Positions 46,610 through 56,024 of a DNA stretch of 64,000 nt are shown here, in pieces; the stretch's first letter is position 1, and each line of letters starts with the position of its first letter. The translations under genes were made by a program, and so were the position numbers. Under the pieces are notes generated by a model, which did not search any database, was not told the DNA's origin, and was given only the letters and a program-made list of their open reading frames with translations. Source of the DNA: BOG-1112 sp964611335 (GTDB lineage: Bacteria; Bdellovibrionota_B; Oligoflexia; Oligoflexales; Bog-1112); NCBI GenBank assembly GCA_964611335.1, contig CAZSXR010000002.1, forward strand, positions 124,001 to 188,000, written 5' to 3'.

Positions 46610-47317
46610 TCAAGGATACCCAGCACAACCATTCACACCCTGATCTTCACATTCCGGCACTTCAATATCGTAAGCTTTTAAAAGATCTTTAACTTGCCCA
46701 TAGTGTTGTGGTCTGGTTTTGTAATGTCCAGACCCATCTGTCATACAAATTAATTTTCCATTCTTGATTACGAAATAACCTGCAGATAGAATTCTTTTCC
46801 CACGCGTTAATGCACTGTGACTCCATCTAAGCGATTTTTCACCTAAATTGTTAAATTTCTTGAGATAGAGACAACCATTTTTTTTAAGGACCATCTTGCC
46901 ACAAATTGACTTTATAAGCTGCCCCTGCGCATCAAAGAAACTTTGATCTTTTATGGTCACTATATATTGTCTTGCATCTTCCTCCGAGAGATAGGACTTT
47001 GGGTCTTCTGTCCAGTATTCTTCTTTTTTAAATCTAAGATAAACTGGTTTTCTTTTGTAATTTGTAGGCCAACAATTTATATCGCTCAAAGCTTCTTCAT
47101 ACCCAACATAACGAGACTCCAATAGAGATGCAAAGGAATTATATTCTTCGGATCTCACCCAGTTAAGAAGCACAGTCGTCTGAGGCACTTTAAATTGAGA
47201 ATATATTTCAATAAGGGATTGAAATACTCCTTGAATACAATCCTCGTTACAGGACAAAGCAGGACTTTCTATAAACTTAGGAACAATGATATAATCCACT
47301 CCACTTAAATTAAGCAT
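46610..47317 (-). CDS. Unknown protein, possible surface/toxin-region family
   Basis: A 235-residue protein without signal peptide or helices. The C-terminal third has LRWSHSALTRGKRILSAGYF and MTDGSGHYKTRPQHYGQ. Similar 'HS-x-G...GSGHY' segments occur in unrelated unknown proteins of host-associated bacteria, an association I recall and cannot verify here. The N-terminal part is ordinary alpha/beta. It overlaps its upstream gene by 8 bp, so both are made together. It ends 3 bp from actF, converging. Confidence 0.6.
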   Translation of the reverse strand: MLNLSGVDYIIVPKFIESPALSCNEDCIQGVFQSLIEIYSQFKVPQTTVLLNWVRSEEYNSFASLLESRYVGYEEALSDINCWPTNYKRKPVYLRFKKEEYWTEDPKSYLSEEDARQYIVTIKDQSFFDAQGQLIKSICGKMVLKKNGCLYLKKFNNLGEKSLRWSHSALTRGKRILSAGYFVIKNGKLICMTDGSGHYKTRPQHYGQVKDLLKAYDIEVPECEDQGVNGCAGYP

Positions 47318-47828
47318 AAATTTCTTCTAAATTTTTGGATAAAAATTTTGATCTGTCTAAATATCCACCCGCTTCTGAGAATTTTAATACGAGTATTTTT
47401 ATATGCGTTGAGTCTTCTTTCAGTTCGAACTCACTTCCTAACTGAGTTTTTCTTTTAGGTTTTTTAAAATCCACACCTCGCTTGGCATAGGAAATAAAAA
47501 ACTTTTCAATACCCTCTGTTTTGGGTTCAAATAGAAGAACTAAAAAATTTTTTCCTTTCAAACCGACCGTCGCTTCTTCCCAAGTGTAGTTTTTAAAATT
47601 ATCGAAAGGATTTATATTCCGAAAGACAAAACTCTCCTCAGTGGTATTTTGTTGAAATTTTTCAATTTCAACTTGTGGTACCTTTTCAATCATGGATTGA
47701 AGGCTCATGTCTTCTCGGTTTTCTAGTTCTTCAACGAGATCTCTAGACTGGACTTTATTCTTTGAATGTTGACAAAATACTGACGAAAAAATCATAAAAA
47801 CAAATAGAATGCACTTCTTCAAATCCAA
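47310..47828 (-). CDS. Small secreted protein of unknown function
   Basis: A 172-residue protein with a hydrophobic N-terminus (about 6-18) ending SSVFC, a possible but atypical lipobox (Phe before Cys). The rest is charged and mainly alpha/beta, with a strand-rich C-terminal part (FLVLLFEPKTEG, HIKILVLKF). No family recognised. It overlaps the next gene by 8 bp, so the two probably act together, for instance as a secreted protein and partner. Confidence 0.6.
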   Translation of the reverse strand: MDLKKCILFVFMIFSSVFCQHSKNKVQSRDLVEELENREDMSLQSMIEKVPQVEIEKFQQNTTEESFVFRNINPFDNFKNYTWEEATVGLKGKNFLVLLFEPKTEGIEKFFISYAKRGVDFKKPKRKTQLGSEFELKEDSTHIKILVLKFSEAGGYLDRSKFLSKNLEEIYA

Positions 47829-47902
47829 AGCAGCTCCCTATGTTTTAATTGAATGAATGTCTTATGAATAAGTCTAGCAAAGGAGAATGAATTTGTTAAA
47901 AA

Positions 47903-49282
47903 CTATTTCTGAACATCCCACAAAACAGCACCAACGTTACCTGTATAAGGTCTCGAACTCGATGGAGTGATATCGGGACCATCAGGATTGTAAGTGAAAT
48001 AAGTATCATGCATATAAACTGTCAATATTTTTCCGTTTGGTAATTGAACGGAGTGAGGAGAGTGCATCGCTGTATTATTTTGTCTTGTAATGATGTATCG
48101 ATGATTCCAGTCCCATGTATTCCCATTGTCATGACTCACAACGGCTTCAACACCATGAAAAACTTGACCATCCAGCTGTCCCACACGGACACCATAGGTC
48201 ATCAAAATATCTCCATTGTGTAGCAAGAGCAGACTAGAATGCATTCTTCCGTAAAGAAAATGTTGAACAGGTAATGACCATGTTTTTCCATTATCTTTCG
48301 AAACTGTTGTTGCAAGACCCATAAAATGATCACTTGGAATAGGAGTCCCCACAAGTTGGGTTCGAAAGGCTGCTACAAGATTATGATTTCTTGCACGTAT
48401 AATAGAGCCCTCATTGAGTCCCCATGCTCTATTTAAAAGAACAGGTTCTTCCCATTTTTTCGTATCTCTATGAAAAGTAAGGATACCCCCTTGAGTGAAT
48501 AAATGCTCCTCAAATTTTGAAGGAGGGGTATCGAGTAAAAACCAACATGCTAACTTAATGGTATCTTTTTCAATAAGGTGACTATAGGCAACATCGGTAT
48601 TACAAGTTTTACTTCCCCATCGTGGAAGCGCAGTTTCCGAATGCCAATCAGGAATTCCATGAGGCCAAGGCCATGATGACAAAATAAAATGAGAATTAGG
48701 AAGAAGAACAAACAACTGATTCCCTGCATTCATGGGAGTTCCTCTATACCAACTCGTCCGTAACGGCTTCGTCCACTTCAATCCATCTTTAGAAGTTAAA
48801 ATATATCCTACTCTTGTATTTTCTTTCTCATCCATAGCAGAAATTGTGAGTACAATAGTCCCATCATCCATAATCGTTAAACTTGGGAACTTAGGATTGT
48901 TCAACAAGAAACTATAACCGAGATCTTCAAAGTAACGTTTATGATGCCCTTCGATTTGAGTTACAACGACATGCGAAATAGGAGTCGTTAAACGATCACG
49001 TAAATAAAATGCATAATCATTCTGTTGGTCAAGTTTAAGGATAGTCTTATAATCTAAACGGTCAATTTTCGCAGAGATTGGATCTAGATTTTTATTTACT
49101 GGAGAATGCCCAGGAGGAAGGTGACCTCTTGTATGAATCTCAACATCAAAGGACGCTTTCACTTCTTGCTTCGATGAAATGTTTTCTTTCACCATATCCT
49201 CGTCCCGTCGAGATGTAGATTTACATTCCGATAAAAAAAATAGGGTAAGCAGCAGCAGAATTTTATTCTTATAAGAACCCAT
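47903..49282 (-). CDS. Sialidase-like lipoprotein (BNR repeats)
   Basis: A 459-residue protein with an N-terminal hydrophobic signal ending SEC, an atypical lipobox. Three Asp-box (BNR) repeats are visible: TSKDGLKWTKP near 166, VSKDNGKTWSLP near 330 and VSHDNGNTWDWN near 387. This is the six-bladed propeller of sialidases and related exo-glycosidases. The catalytic Arg triad cannot be placed with confidence, so the sugar is unknown. Probably exported and acting on glycans outside the cell. No sialic acid utilisation gene is nearby. Confidence 0.75.
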   Translation of the reverse strand: MGSYKNKILLLLTLFFLSECKSTSRRDEDMVKENISSKQEVKASFDVEIHTRGHLPPGHSPVNKNLDPISAKIDRLDYKTILKLDQQNDYAFYLRDRLTTPISHVVVTQIEGHHKRYFEDLGYSFLLNNPKFPSLTIMDDGTIVLTISAMDEKENTRVGYILTSKDGLKWTKPLRTSWYRGTPMNAGNQLFVLLPNSHFILSSWPWPHGIPDWHSETALPRWGSKTCNTDVAYSHLIEKDTIKLACWFLLDTPPSKFEEHLFTQGGILTFHRDTKKWEEPVLLNRAWGLNEGSIIRARNHNLVAAFRTQLVGTPIPSDHFMGLATTVSKDNGKTWSLPVQHFLYGRMHSSLLLLHNGDILMTYGVRVGQLDGQVFHGVEAVVSHDNGNTWDWNHRYIITRQNNTAMHSPHSVQLPNGKILTVYMHDTYFTYNPDGPDITPSSSRPYTGNVGAVLWDVQK

Positions 49283-49417
49283 AACTCCACTTCCTTATTT
49301 GTTAAACAAAACAAGAAGCACCATGACCGACCGAGCCTTCTATCGGAAAGCGCACCCCAGTTATTGAAATGGAGCTATAATATGTTGTAGATATTGGATT
49401 ATATGGGTCTTGCAGGA

Positions 49418-51235
49418 TCAGTATTTTTTACAGTCGGGGACGCTCGCAGAGGTCATCTCTTCTTTAAGTCCACGAGCATAAGCTTCCGCTTGAATGGCGC
49501 AAGCATTGGTTCCTTTATGAAGAATTTTGTCAGCTTCCATAAGAGACTGCACAAGGTCTGGGAAACCTGCAGATATGGGAAAAAACTCAATAGCTTTTAA
49601 AGTGTCTCTTGCTGCGGTATCGAGACCAATTTTTTTACCTATACTCCAGAGCATCCCAGAAATGAATTGAGATTGCTGATGAGGTTCCGTTGGCATGTTA
49701 GGATCTAGAAAAGACCAGTTGTTATTTGAAGAACGCAGACACTGAGCAGAGATGCACAAAGTTCCACCACGAGGGCAAATGAGATTTCCCAAACAAGGAC
49801 TCTTTGTTCGTGCCATAACGAAAAAATCTGCGAGACCTTCGTGGATTATGAGTGAATCACCTGAAGTTGTTTTTAAAGTTTGATAAACAACATGGTGTCC
49901 TGCTTCATGTGAAACTGCATCCGAATCGATTTGAAGATTTTGCAATATGACACCGTCTCCGTTGCCCAATTTTATATAAGGTCCTGCTCCGGTATTTTTA
50001 TCAGGCGGTATATATACTGCAGAATTATTGACACCCATATTTGTATAGTCCAACTTTAATTGCACGCGAGGACTAGGCCAAGATTTTAAAATTCCACTAC
50101 CTTCTTGAAGAAACCAATTTGAGTGCAATGTCGCGTTTGTAAAGACGGAAGCCTGATTGAAATGATAATCATTAGGCTTAAAATTAAATTCTGCATTATT
50201 TACAGTTGCAACATTGAGGGATGTATTTGTAGGGGGATTATCCACTACTATTCTAAAACGTGTGCTACACAACGAACCTCCTTTGCTGAGTCCATTCAAC
50301 TTTAAATTTGTAAGAACGAGGTTAGTACTACTCAGAGGAACCTTTTGATAAGTAGTCGTGATTGCTGGAGCTGTTGTATCTGAAAAATAGGAAGGAGCTG
50401 CTTTGTAAATAATTTGATTATCAGGATTTTCAGGAGTTGGATTGTAAACAACAAGCCCATAGTAAGGTAAATTGTTATAATTAAAACGCACTTCCCATGC
50501 TGCAAGAAGTTTTGTTTTATCCACATTTGGATCATAAAAAAGGCATTTATTTTCATAAACGTTGGTGCTTGTGCTTGAAATGGAGCCATTGCCAACAGAG
50601 ATAGTTGTAGTTTCTGTTTCTACATTTTGATTTGTGGGTATTGTATCAACATTAGTTGCAATTTGATTTGAAGTACTTACAAAACTTTTTGACCCTATTA
50701 TTTTCTCAAGAGAATCTAAGGAAGAACCTCCACCGAGCGCAAGGATTTTTGCAATCTCGTCGATACGATTATCTGTTAATTTATCACTTTTATCCCACAC
50801 TGTTTGGTCAATGGTGTTTGTAGGAATATTTGTGGGAATCAATCCCTTTACCAGAGTTCTTTCTGAAGACACACTGACTCTTGCATAAAACTGACATAAA
50901 GAAGTTCCACCAATTGAAAAATTAAAATTAGCATGGTCCCAGTGAGGCCCATGAAGATAGGAATCAGGATCTACTTGTGATTCAATAGGTGTTTTAATGA
51001 GGTCATTAATAACAGCTTGAGCTTTTTCTACGAAGTAAGGAGCCTCAGGTCCTGCTAGAGAAAGACCTGTAGCATTGGATAAGTTCTCAGATGCAAGCGT
51101 CGGACAGATGTTATCGACCGCCATTGCATTACTTGAATTTTTTGATGTGGGAGTAGGATTGATACATTGAATATTTAGAAAGCAGAAAACCACTGAAAAA
51201 AATAAGAATAAACCCGTTTTTTGAAAAATGACCAC
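49418..51235 (-). CDS. Lipoprotein with HExxH zinc-peptidase motif
   Basis: A 605-residue protein with a signal ending NIQC (possible lipobox; GTG start at 51235, near a GGGGG ribosome site). The first 400 residues are Asn/Thr/Ser-rich and probably beta. Near 440 lies SHEAGHHVVY, an HExxH zinc site, and about 20 residues on IHEGLADFF, the typical gluzincin glutamate and Asp. Cysteines near 490-510 (CLGNLICPRGGTLC) suggest disulfides. It resembles M4/M36-type secreted metallopeptidases. It is 183 bp from the sialidase-like gene, so several exported hydrolases cluster here. Confidence 0.72.
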   Translation of the reverse strand: MVIFQKTGLFLFFSVVFCFLNIQCINPTPTSKNSSNAMAVDNICPTLASENLSNATGLSLAGPEAPYFVEKAQAVINDLIKTPIESQVDPDSYLHGPHWDHANFNFSIGGTSLCQFYARVSVSSERTLVKGLIPTNIPTNTIDQTVWDKSDKLTDNRIDEIAKILALGGGSSLDSLEKIIGSKSFVSTSNQIATNVDTIPTNQNVETETTTISVGNGSISSTSTNVYENKCLFYDPNVDKTKLLAAWEVRFNYNNLPYYGLVVYNPTPENPDNQIIYKAAPSYFSDTTAPAITTTYQKVPLSSTNLVLTNLKLNGLSKGGSLCSTRFRIVVDNPPTNTSLNVATVNNAEFNFKPNDYHFNQASVFTNATLHSNWFLQEGSGILKSWPSPRVQLKLDYTNMGVNNSAVYIPPDKNTGAGPYIKLGNGDGVILQNLQIDSDAVSHEAGHHVVYQTLKTTSGDSLIIHEGLADFFVMARTKSPCLGNLICPRGGTLCISAQCLRSSNNNWSFLDPNMPTEPHQQSQFISGMLWSIGKKIGLDTAARDTLKAIEFFPISAGFPDLVQSLMEADKILHKGTNACAIQAEAYARGLKEEMTSASVPDCKKY

Positions 51236-51279
51236 AAGACCCCCGATTTCTGTGAAAAATCTGAGTATCTTTCGGCAGT

Positions 51280-52518
51280 TTAGGAAATTTCTTGAATGAG
51301 ATTGGAGGAAAATACCTTTGCAAGACTGATATCTGCATATCTTAGAAATGCTTCTTGTGACAATTTTTTTCTGAAAGTTTCACGATCGAGAACTTTTCCT
51401 AATTCTTGAACATGAGCTTCTATCACACGCACTATATCTTTGAGATCTGCCTCTTGGAAAATGCACGTTTCATCCGCAATGACATGAGGAATAGCACCCG
51501 AGTTAGATCCTAATACCCTGACGCCACACGCCTGAGCTTCCACAATCACACGGCCGAACTGTTCTTTCCAATGAGGCGCTGTTCGACTCGGTATAAGTAA
51601 AATATCCGATTCATGATAATAATTTTTTATTTGATCAGAAGATAAAGCCCCTAGAAATTGAATATCAAATCCATCTTTTTCTAATTCTGCACATCTTTTC
51701 TCAATCTCACCTTGCAAAGGCCCTCTTCCAACAAAACGAAACTCACAATTTTCCTTTGTAGAAGAAGAAAGAAATTTCATGGCATCTAAAATATCGAGAA
51801 CACCTTTTTCTACAAAGAGAGAGCCCGCGTAGGAAATTCGAATTTTCTCATTCTTTCTAGAAATATTTTCATAGCGGAACAGTTTCGAATCAAACCACAG
51901 AGGATAATCCATTATCTTCCCTTTGTATCCATGCTGTCTTAGAATTTCACTTTGTTCAGTACCTAAACTTAAAATGGCATAAGAATGTTTGAACAAAAAA
52001 TTCTGAATAAATCTCAAAGGCCAAGGATATTTTTTATAAATATTTTGCAGAGCAAAAAGCATGAAATGAAAATCTTTTCCGAGATACAAACGAGCTACAC
52101 ACCACGAAAAAAAAGCCGTAACGGAATAAGGATCTGCAAGACAGATAAAATATCGCGTTTCATTTTTATTATTATTAAAAAATTTTTTTAAAGCTTTTCC
52201 TAAGCCCCAATAGATCACGATTTGAACATGGAGGTTCCAAGATTTGAGTAAAAAGAAAGGATAATTCGGATCGTCTTTGGCAAAAGGTTTTTGAAAATCT
52301 TCTGCTTGAATTTCTTGTGAACCAAGCTCTCGAAATTTTTGAGGAGCTGCACATGCAACACGCCATGAAGGATTCTGTGTCAAGTATTCAAAGAAACTTC
52401 TATATGCTTTGACTACTAAACTTTGCCAAAGGACAAATACCGCAATATTCTTATTTTCTGAATTCACTTGCTGACTATTCCTAATCATATTGATAACCTT
52501 ATCCATTAGGAGATTCAC
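51280..52518 (-). CDS. Glycosyltransferase, GT4 family
   Basis: A 412-residue GT-B enzyme. The C-terminal half has RISYAGSLFVEKGVLDILDA, FVGRGPLQGEIEKRC and FGRVIVEAQACGVRV (EX7E). The N-terminal half is poorly conserved. Start GTG at 52518 or the ATG 4 codons later; ribosome sites are weak. A decayed copy of its C-terminus lies 4 kb away (56270-56430), so this gene family was locally duplicated. Sugar and acceptor unknown. Confidence 0.82.
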   Translation of the reverse strand: MNLLMDKVINMIRNSQQVNSENKNIAVFVLWQSLVVKAYRSFFEYLTQNPSWRVACAAPQKFRELGSQEIQAEDFQKPFAKDDPNYPFFLLKSWNLHVQIVIYWGLGKALKKFFNNNKNETRYFICLADPYSVTAFFSWCVARLYLGKDFHFMLFALQNIYKKYPWPLRFIQNFLFKHSYAILSLGTEQSEILRQHGYKGKIMDYPLWFDSKLFRYENISRKNEKIRISYAGSLFVEKGVLDILDAMKFLSSSTKENCEFRFVGRGPLQGEIEKRCAELEKDGFDIQFLGALSSDQIKNYYHESDILLIPSRTAPHWKEQFGRVIVEAQACGVRVLGSNSGAIPHVIADETCIFQEADLKDIVRVIEAHVQELGKVLDRETFRKKLSQEAFLRYADISLAKVFSSNLIQEIS

Positions 52519-52551
52519 TTTCCGTTAATGACCTGTTGCAAAGCGTTATAA

Positions 52552-52671
52552 CTAAACTTCGTCAGTCTTTATATTCAATAGATGATTTCTGAGGTTTATT
52601 TGTTGCCAAAAATCCTCGTTATCTCCATCTAACTCATCAATAAAAAAGGCAAAAACCATCATCGCCATCAT
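52552..52671 (-). CDS. Small ORF downstream of the immunity gene, possible remnant
   Basis: A 39-residue frame from ATG 52671 reads MMAMMVFAFFIDELDGDNED and continues FWQQINLRNHLLNIKTDEV. The frame is open only from about 52707, so no long N-terminus exists. The composition (acidic, with FFIDE and DGDNEDFW) is like the C-terminal end of a small immunity-type protein. It follows the 105-residue gene on the same strand. I cannot name it; it may be an old cassette fragment. Confidence 0.3.
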   Translation of the reverse strand: MMAMMVFAFFIDELDGDNEDFWQQINLRNHLLNIKTDEV

Positions 52672-52751
52672 ATTGAGATATCTGCAAAGTGTAGGGACGC
52701 GTTATTTCTTGTCCTCCCACAAAAATCCTTAGGAATTTAAGTATCGACGAT

Positions 52752-53069
52752 TTACGTACTTTCAATTGTGCGCTGCGCAATTTTAACCCAATGACAACAT
52801 TTCTTTATAGACTCTTTTAAAACTAGATCAATTCCCGGGAATGATTTACCTTCAATAAAACAGCAATTTACGGATTCCATATCCATTATGGCATTATTCA
52901 GTGGAATAAAAAATTCTAGAGGAAAACAATCTACAGCATCTCTCAAAAACTCCAGTTCACCAATTAAAGTCTGCAAATCAAGCAACTCACAATTATACTG
53001 TTCTATAGCATTTTCCATGCGAGCTATGTGACGAAGATTGATATCTTCAATATCATCTACTTTTTTCAT
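52752..53069 (-). CDS. Candidate immunity protein of the Hint toxin
   Basis: A 105-residue, mostly helical, acidic protein (MKKVDDIEDINLRHIARMEN) with Cys near 27, 48, 69-70, 91-92. No known domain. It starts 4 bp after the stop of the Hint-domain toxin gene, the position of immunity genes in polymorphic-toxin systems, and its size and charge suit that role. The immunity call rests on position alone. Confidence 0.55.
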   Translation of the reverse strand: MKKVDDIEDINLRHIARMENAIEQYNCELLDLQTLIGELEFLRDAVDCFPLEFFIPLNNAIMDMESVNCCFIEGKSFPGIDLVLKESIKKCCHWVKIAQRTIEST

Positions 53070-53073
53070 AATC

Positions 53074-54402
53074 TTATCGTTTTCCCAGTATTGTAGTTAT
53101 GACTCGTCCTGTTGCTTCATCTGTCACAATAGTAATATCATTCTGTGGAGAGTAGTATCTAATACGGTCAGGACTTGGGTCAGCAGATTTAACACCATTT
53201 TTAATTGTATCTTCAACTACTGTAGGCGTAAGCCCACGATTTTGCATTTGATCTAAAGCATGTCCAGAATATTCGCGATCACCTATTTTTTCTGGTGTGT
53301 TTCTATTGGGTTGAAATTTTGGTTGTCGTAATTCAAACGCTTCACTCTTTGGTATACCTAGTTCCTTATTTTCAGATATACCCCTTCGTCCCTTAAAACC
53401 AGTTTCTCCTTCAGACGTTATTTGAGAAGTCCCTTGTCCTTCGTGATTAAAAATTGTCTCTACTATGACATTTGCACCATGCCCGGCTAAAGCAGCACTA
53501 GCTCCTACGACAGCAACTCCAGCAGGAGCTGCTGCGCAGGCAGTGCCTACACAAGATGCAGCAACTTCCGAGGCTCCTGCTAAGATTCCAGTGGTCCCTA
53601 CTGCAACCTGTGCTGTTCCACCCAATGTTTGACCTGTAGCTCGTCCTATTTCGAAAGCATCTGATCCCTGAGGAGGATGCTGGGAAGCTCCAGGCATACT
53701 TTCGCTAAGCCCTACAGCAAAACCTTTTCCGAATTCCTTAGCACCATTACAGTTATGTACTAACGCCGCACTTGCTAAACACTGTCCATTTCCAACTACA
53801 AAATAATTGTGCGTCGTATCCACTCTAATGTCATAGACTTCAATCGGCTCTTCAAAAGTGCGACGAAGCAGGGATTCAATTCTCAGAGACCCTGTAGTTC
53901 CTTTAACCAAATCACCTTTTTTCAAAGCCCATGCACTAACCCACTCTCCACCGACAAAGAAAGGATGATCATCTGTAGCTTCTATAAGCTGACCATTGTC
54001 TAAGCGAATCTCTATGAGAGAATTTGTTAGAATTCTAAAAACTTCTTCGACTTTTTTCGAAACAAAAGAGTCGGAAACTTCGTCATATGAGAGAACGCTT
54101 TCACCTACTTGAATATCCTGGATCTCTTTGCACTCAGGTTGCTCTTGTGAAAGAAGAACGTAGGTTCCCTTGGTAAAACACGCTTGCTTAAATTTTAATG
54201 CAAAATCATTTGGTACAGAAGCTTTGAGCTTTCTATCCCACTGCGCTACTCTTTCGTCAGATTCAAGAGCTTGAAGTTGAGACTGAATTTCCGCTTCTGC
54301 CGCTGCAAATTGTCTTGCTTCAGCGTCACTGAGCTGTTTTTGCATAGCAAAAACATTGAGGGATACTATTCCTAATAGGAATACTAAGACTTTTGTTTTC
54401 AT
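53074..54402 (-). CDS. Secreted polymorphic-toxin-like protein with Hint domain and DUF4258-like C-terminus
   Basis: A 442-residue protein: signal peptide (1-19), Ala/Glu-rich coiled part, then a complete Hint domain (C75 to N217): CFTKGTYVLL, VGESVLSYDE, T143-x-x-H146, HNYFVVGNG and VHN before Cys218. A Gly/Ala-rich hydrophobic stretch lies near 245-310. The C-terminal domain (about 375-442) has EYSGHALDQMQNRGLTPTVV and IRYYSPQNDITIVTD, matching DUF4258-type (BECR/RelE-like fold) toxin tails, probably RNases. In this family Hint cleavage releases the toxin. An adjacent small gene is the candidate immunity protein. Confidence 0.82.
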   Translation of the reverse strand: MKTKVLVFLLGIVSLNVFAMQKQLSDAEARQFAAAEAEIQSQLQALESDERVAQWDRKLKASVPNDFALKFKQACFTKGTYVLLSQEQPECKEIQDIQVGESVLSYDEVSDSFVSKKVEEVFRILTNSLIEIRLDNGQLIEATDDHPFFVGGEWVSAWALKKGDLVKGTTGSLRIESLLRRTFEEPIEVYDIRVDTTHNYFVVGNGQCLASAALVHNCNGAKEFGKGFAVGLSESMPGASQHPPQGSDAFEIGRATGQTLGGTAQVAVGTTGILAGASEVAASCVGTACAAAPAGVAVVGASAALAGHGANVIVETIFNHEGQGTSQITSEGETGFKGRRGISENKELGIPKSEAFELRQPKFQPNRNTPEKIGDREYSGHALDQMQNRGLTPTVVEDTIKNGVKSADPSPDRIRYYSPQNDITIVTDEATGRVITTILGKR

Positions 54403-54422
54403 TTTCTAACCTTTCTTAAATT

Positions 54423-55943
54423 TTATAATTCGTCTTTAGAACTCTCAACATCAAAGTAATCTTGCACTGTTTTTGCAGCTACAAAAAAACCTTTCCAAAA
54501 ATTAAGGTCGTCAGGACTTTTAGACATGAAGGCAAAACTCTCTCCTTTTTCCTGTATAAGGTTTACATAAGCTGCGGTTGGGAAAAGCACTGTGTCTGGT
54601 TTGTACTTATAGTATTCAGTCAATTCTTGATCTTGAATGAAAGAAATCAAATTTGAAAAACCTGAAAAAATTCCTACGTTTATTAAAAGATTCGAAGACC
54701 ATGGAAGGAAAAGAGAAGCAATCATTTTTCGGATATTGATCTCCTGCTCAAAGGAAAGATCAACTATATTTGTTTCTTTAGTCACCATTGCTGTAAATTT
54801 GTTTATTACCTCTCTAGCTAAAGAGATATGCAAGAAAAAAGGATAAAATAACACCTGATAGTCTTCTTCGTCTTTATATTTCTCATAGAGTTGGAAAATG
54901 TTTTCTTCAAATCCTTGCGGCAACTCTAAATATTGCAATCTGAGAACAAATGTTGAAGCTCCTCCTTCCTTGTTATTATTAATGACGTCATAAGCTCTTT
55001 TCTTATTTAAACTTACGAGATCCAAAACTACCTGATAAGGAATGGAAATGTATTCAAAAGAGGTATCATCCCAAGTACCCTTCAAAATAAATCCACCAGA
55101 TGTGTTGTATCCATAATTTTTATAAAGAGTATCGTCGAAACCTACTAATGCCAAAGCATGGCCGTCATCTCCATCATGGCTATATTCTACAAGTTCTTGG
55201 TAAAACTTATCCCACACAGTTTTTGAAATTTCACGAGTGATTATGTGCTCCTCAGGAACATTAAGAACCTTTCTTTCAAACAAAGTTCCTTTACTAAAAG
55301 AAGGATCAGCAAACAAAGCAAATGATGGATTTGAAAAACTAAAGATCGCAGGTTTACCATTGAGAATAGTTTCTTTTCATACTCTGATTGGATCTTTGTC
55401 CTTCCCAAGAAACATATCAAAGCCAGGTAAATTGTGTGAAAGTATATGAGTTCGAATGATAGGCCAGCCAGACTTATATTCTGCAGGAACATTCGCCAAT
55501 CTTGGAGGAATCAAATGTTGTGCTCCACGATTAGGCGCTGTGAAATGCGGACTTGTCATTCTATGTTCTTCGGGGTGCATGTAATAAGGCAAAACAGAGC
55601 CATGTTTTTCTAGAAAATCTGTACTTTGCTCATCGAAAAAAACATCAGAGTATACTAATGCTTCAGTATTTAAGTGTCTCGATTTGTCTATAATCAAACG
55701 TAAGGAGTATAGGAAGTGTAGTAAACTCAACCTTACAGGTTTTCCAATTTTTTGAAAATGGTGTTCGAGAGCGCTTAGAAATGCTGCCGCATGACAGGTC
55801 GCTCCCATTTGCTGAATTCCCTCAGGACGTAGAATAGGTTTTGTAGGAATAAATTTGGATGCTAGTTCTGCTGCGTGTGCAATTTGAAATGAAAAAGAAA
55901 GCAACAAACAAAATGTCGCTACTATTTTTACAGAATTTTTCAC
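54423..55943 (-). pseudogene. Papain-like cysteine peptidase interrupted by an in-frame UGA
   Basis: From GTG 55943 (AGGAG 5 nt upstream) the frame has a signal peptide (to about AHA, 24), the Cys loop GATCHAAAFLSALEH (Cys50), then a UGA at 55377-55379 (codon 189). The same frame continues without stop to 54423, including the His loop GDDGHALALVGFDD (codon 262) and GFILKGTW, where papain has NSW. So one gene of about 506 codons is cut between its two active-site halves. There is no frameshift: both parts share one frame. Catalytic Asn seems replaced by Gly. It lies 20 bp upstream of the Hint toxin gene on the same strand, probably cotranscribed. Confidence 0.8.
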
Positions 55944-56024
55944 AGGGTCTCCTAAAACTGAAGAGGAGAGTGTGACTACACCTTTCACTGAGATGTGTCA
56001 AAACTTTATGTTACGAGTTTGCAA

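Noticed and set aside
55377..55379. Selenocysteine codon in the peptidase
   Set aside because: Codon 189 is not the catalytic Cys, no obvious downstream SECIS hairpin, and no sel genes other than mnmH are visible. A nonsense mutation is simpler, so it is kept only as an option in the finding.
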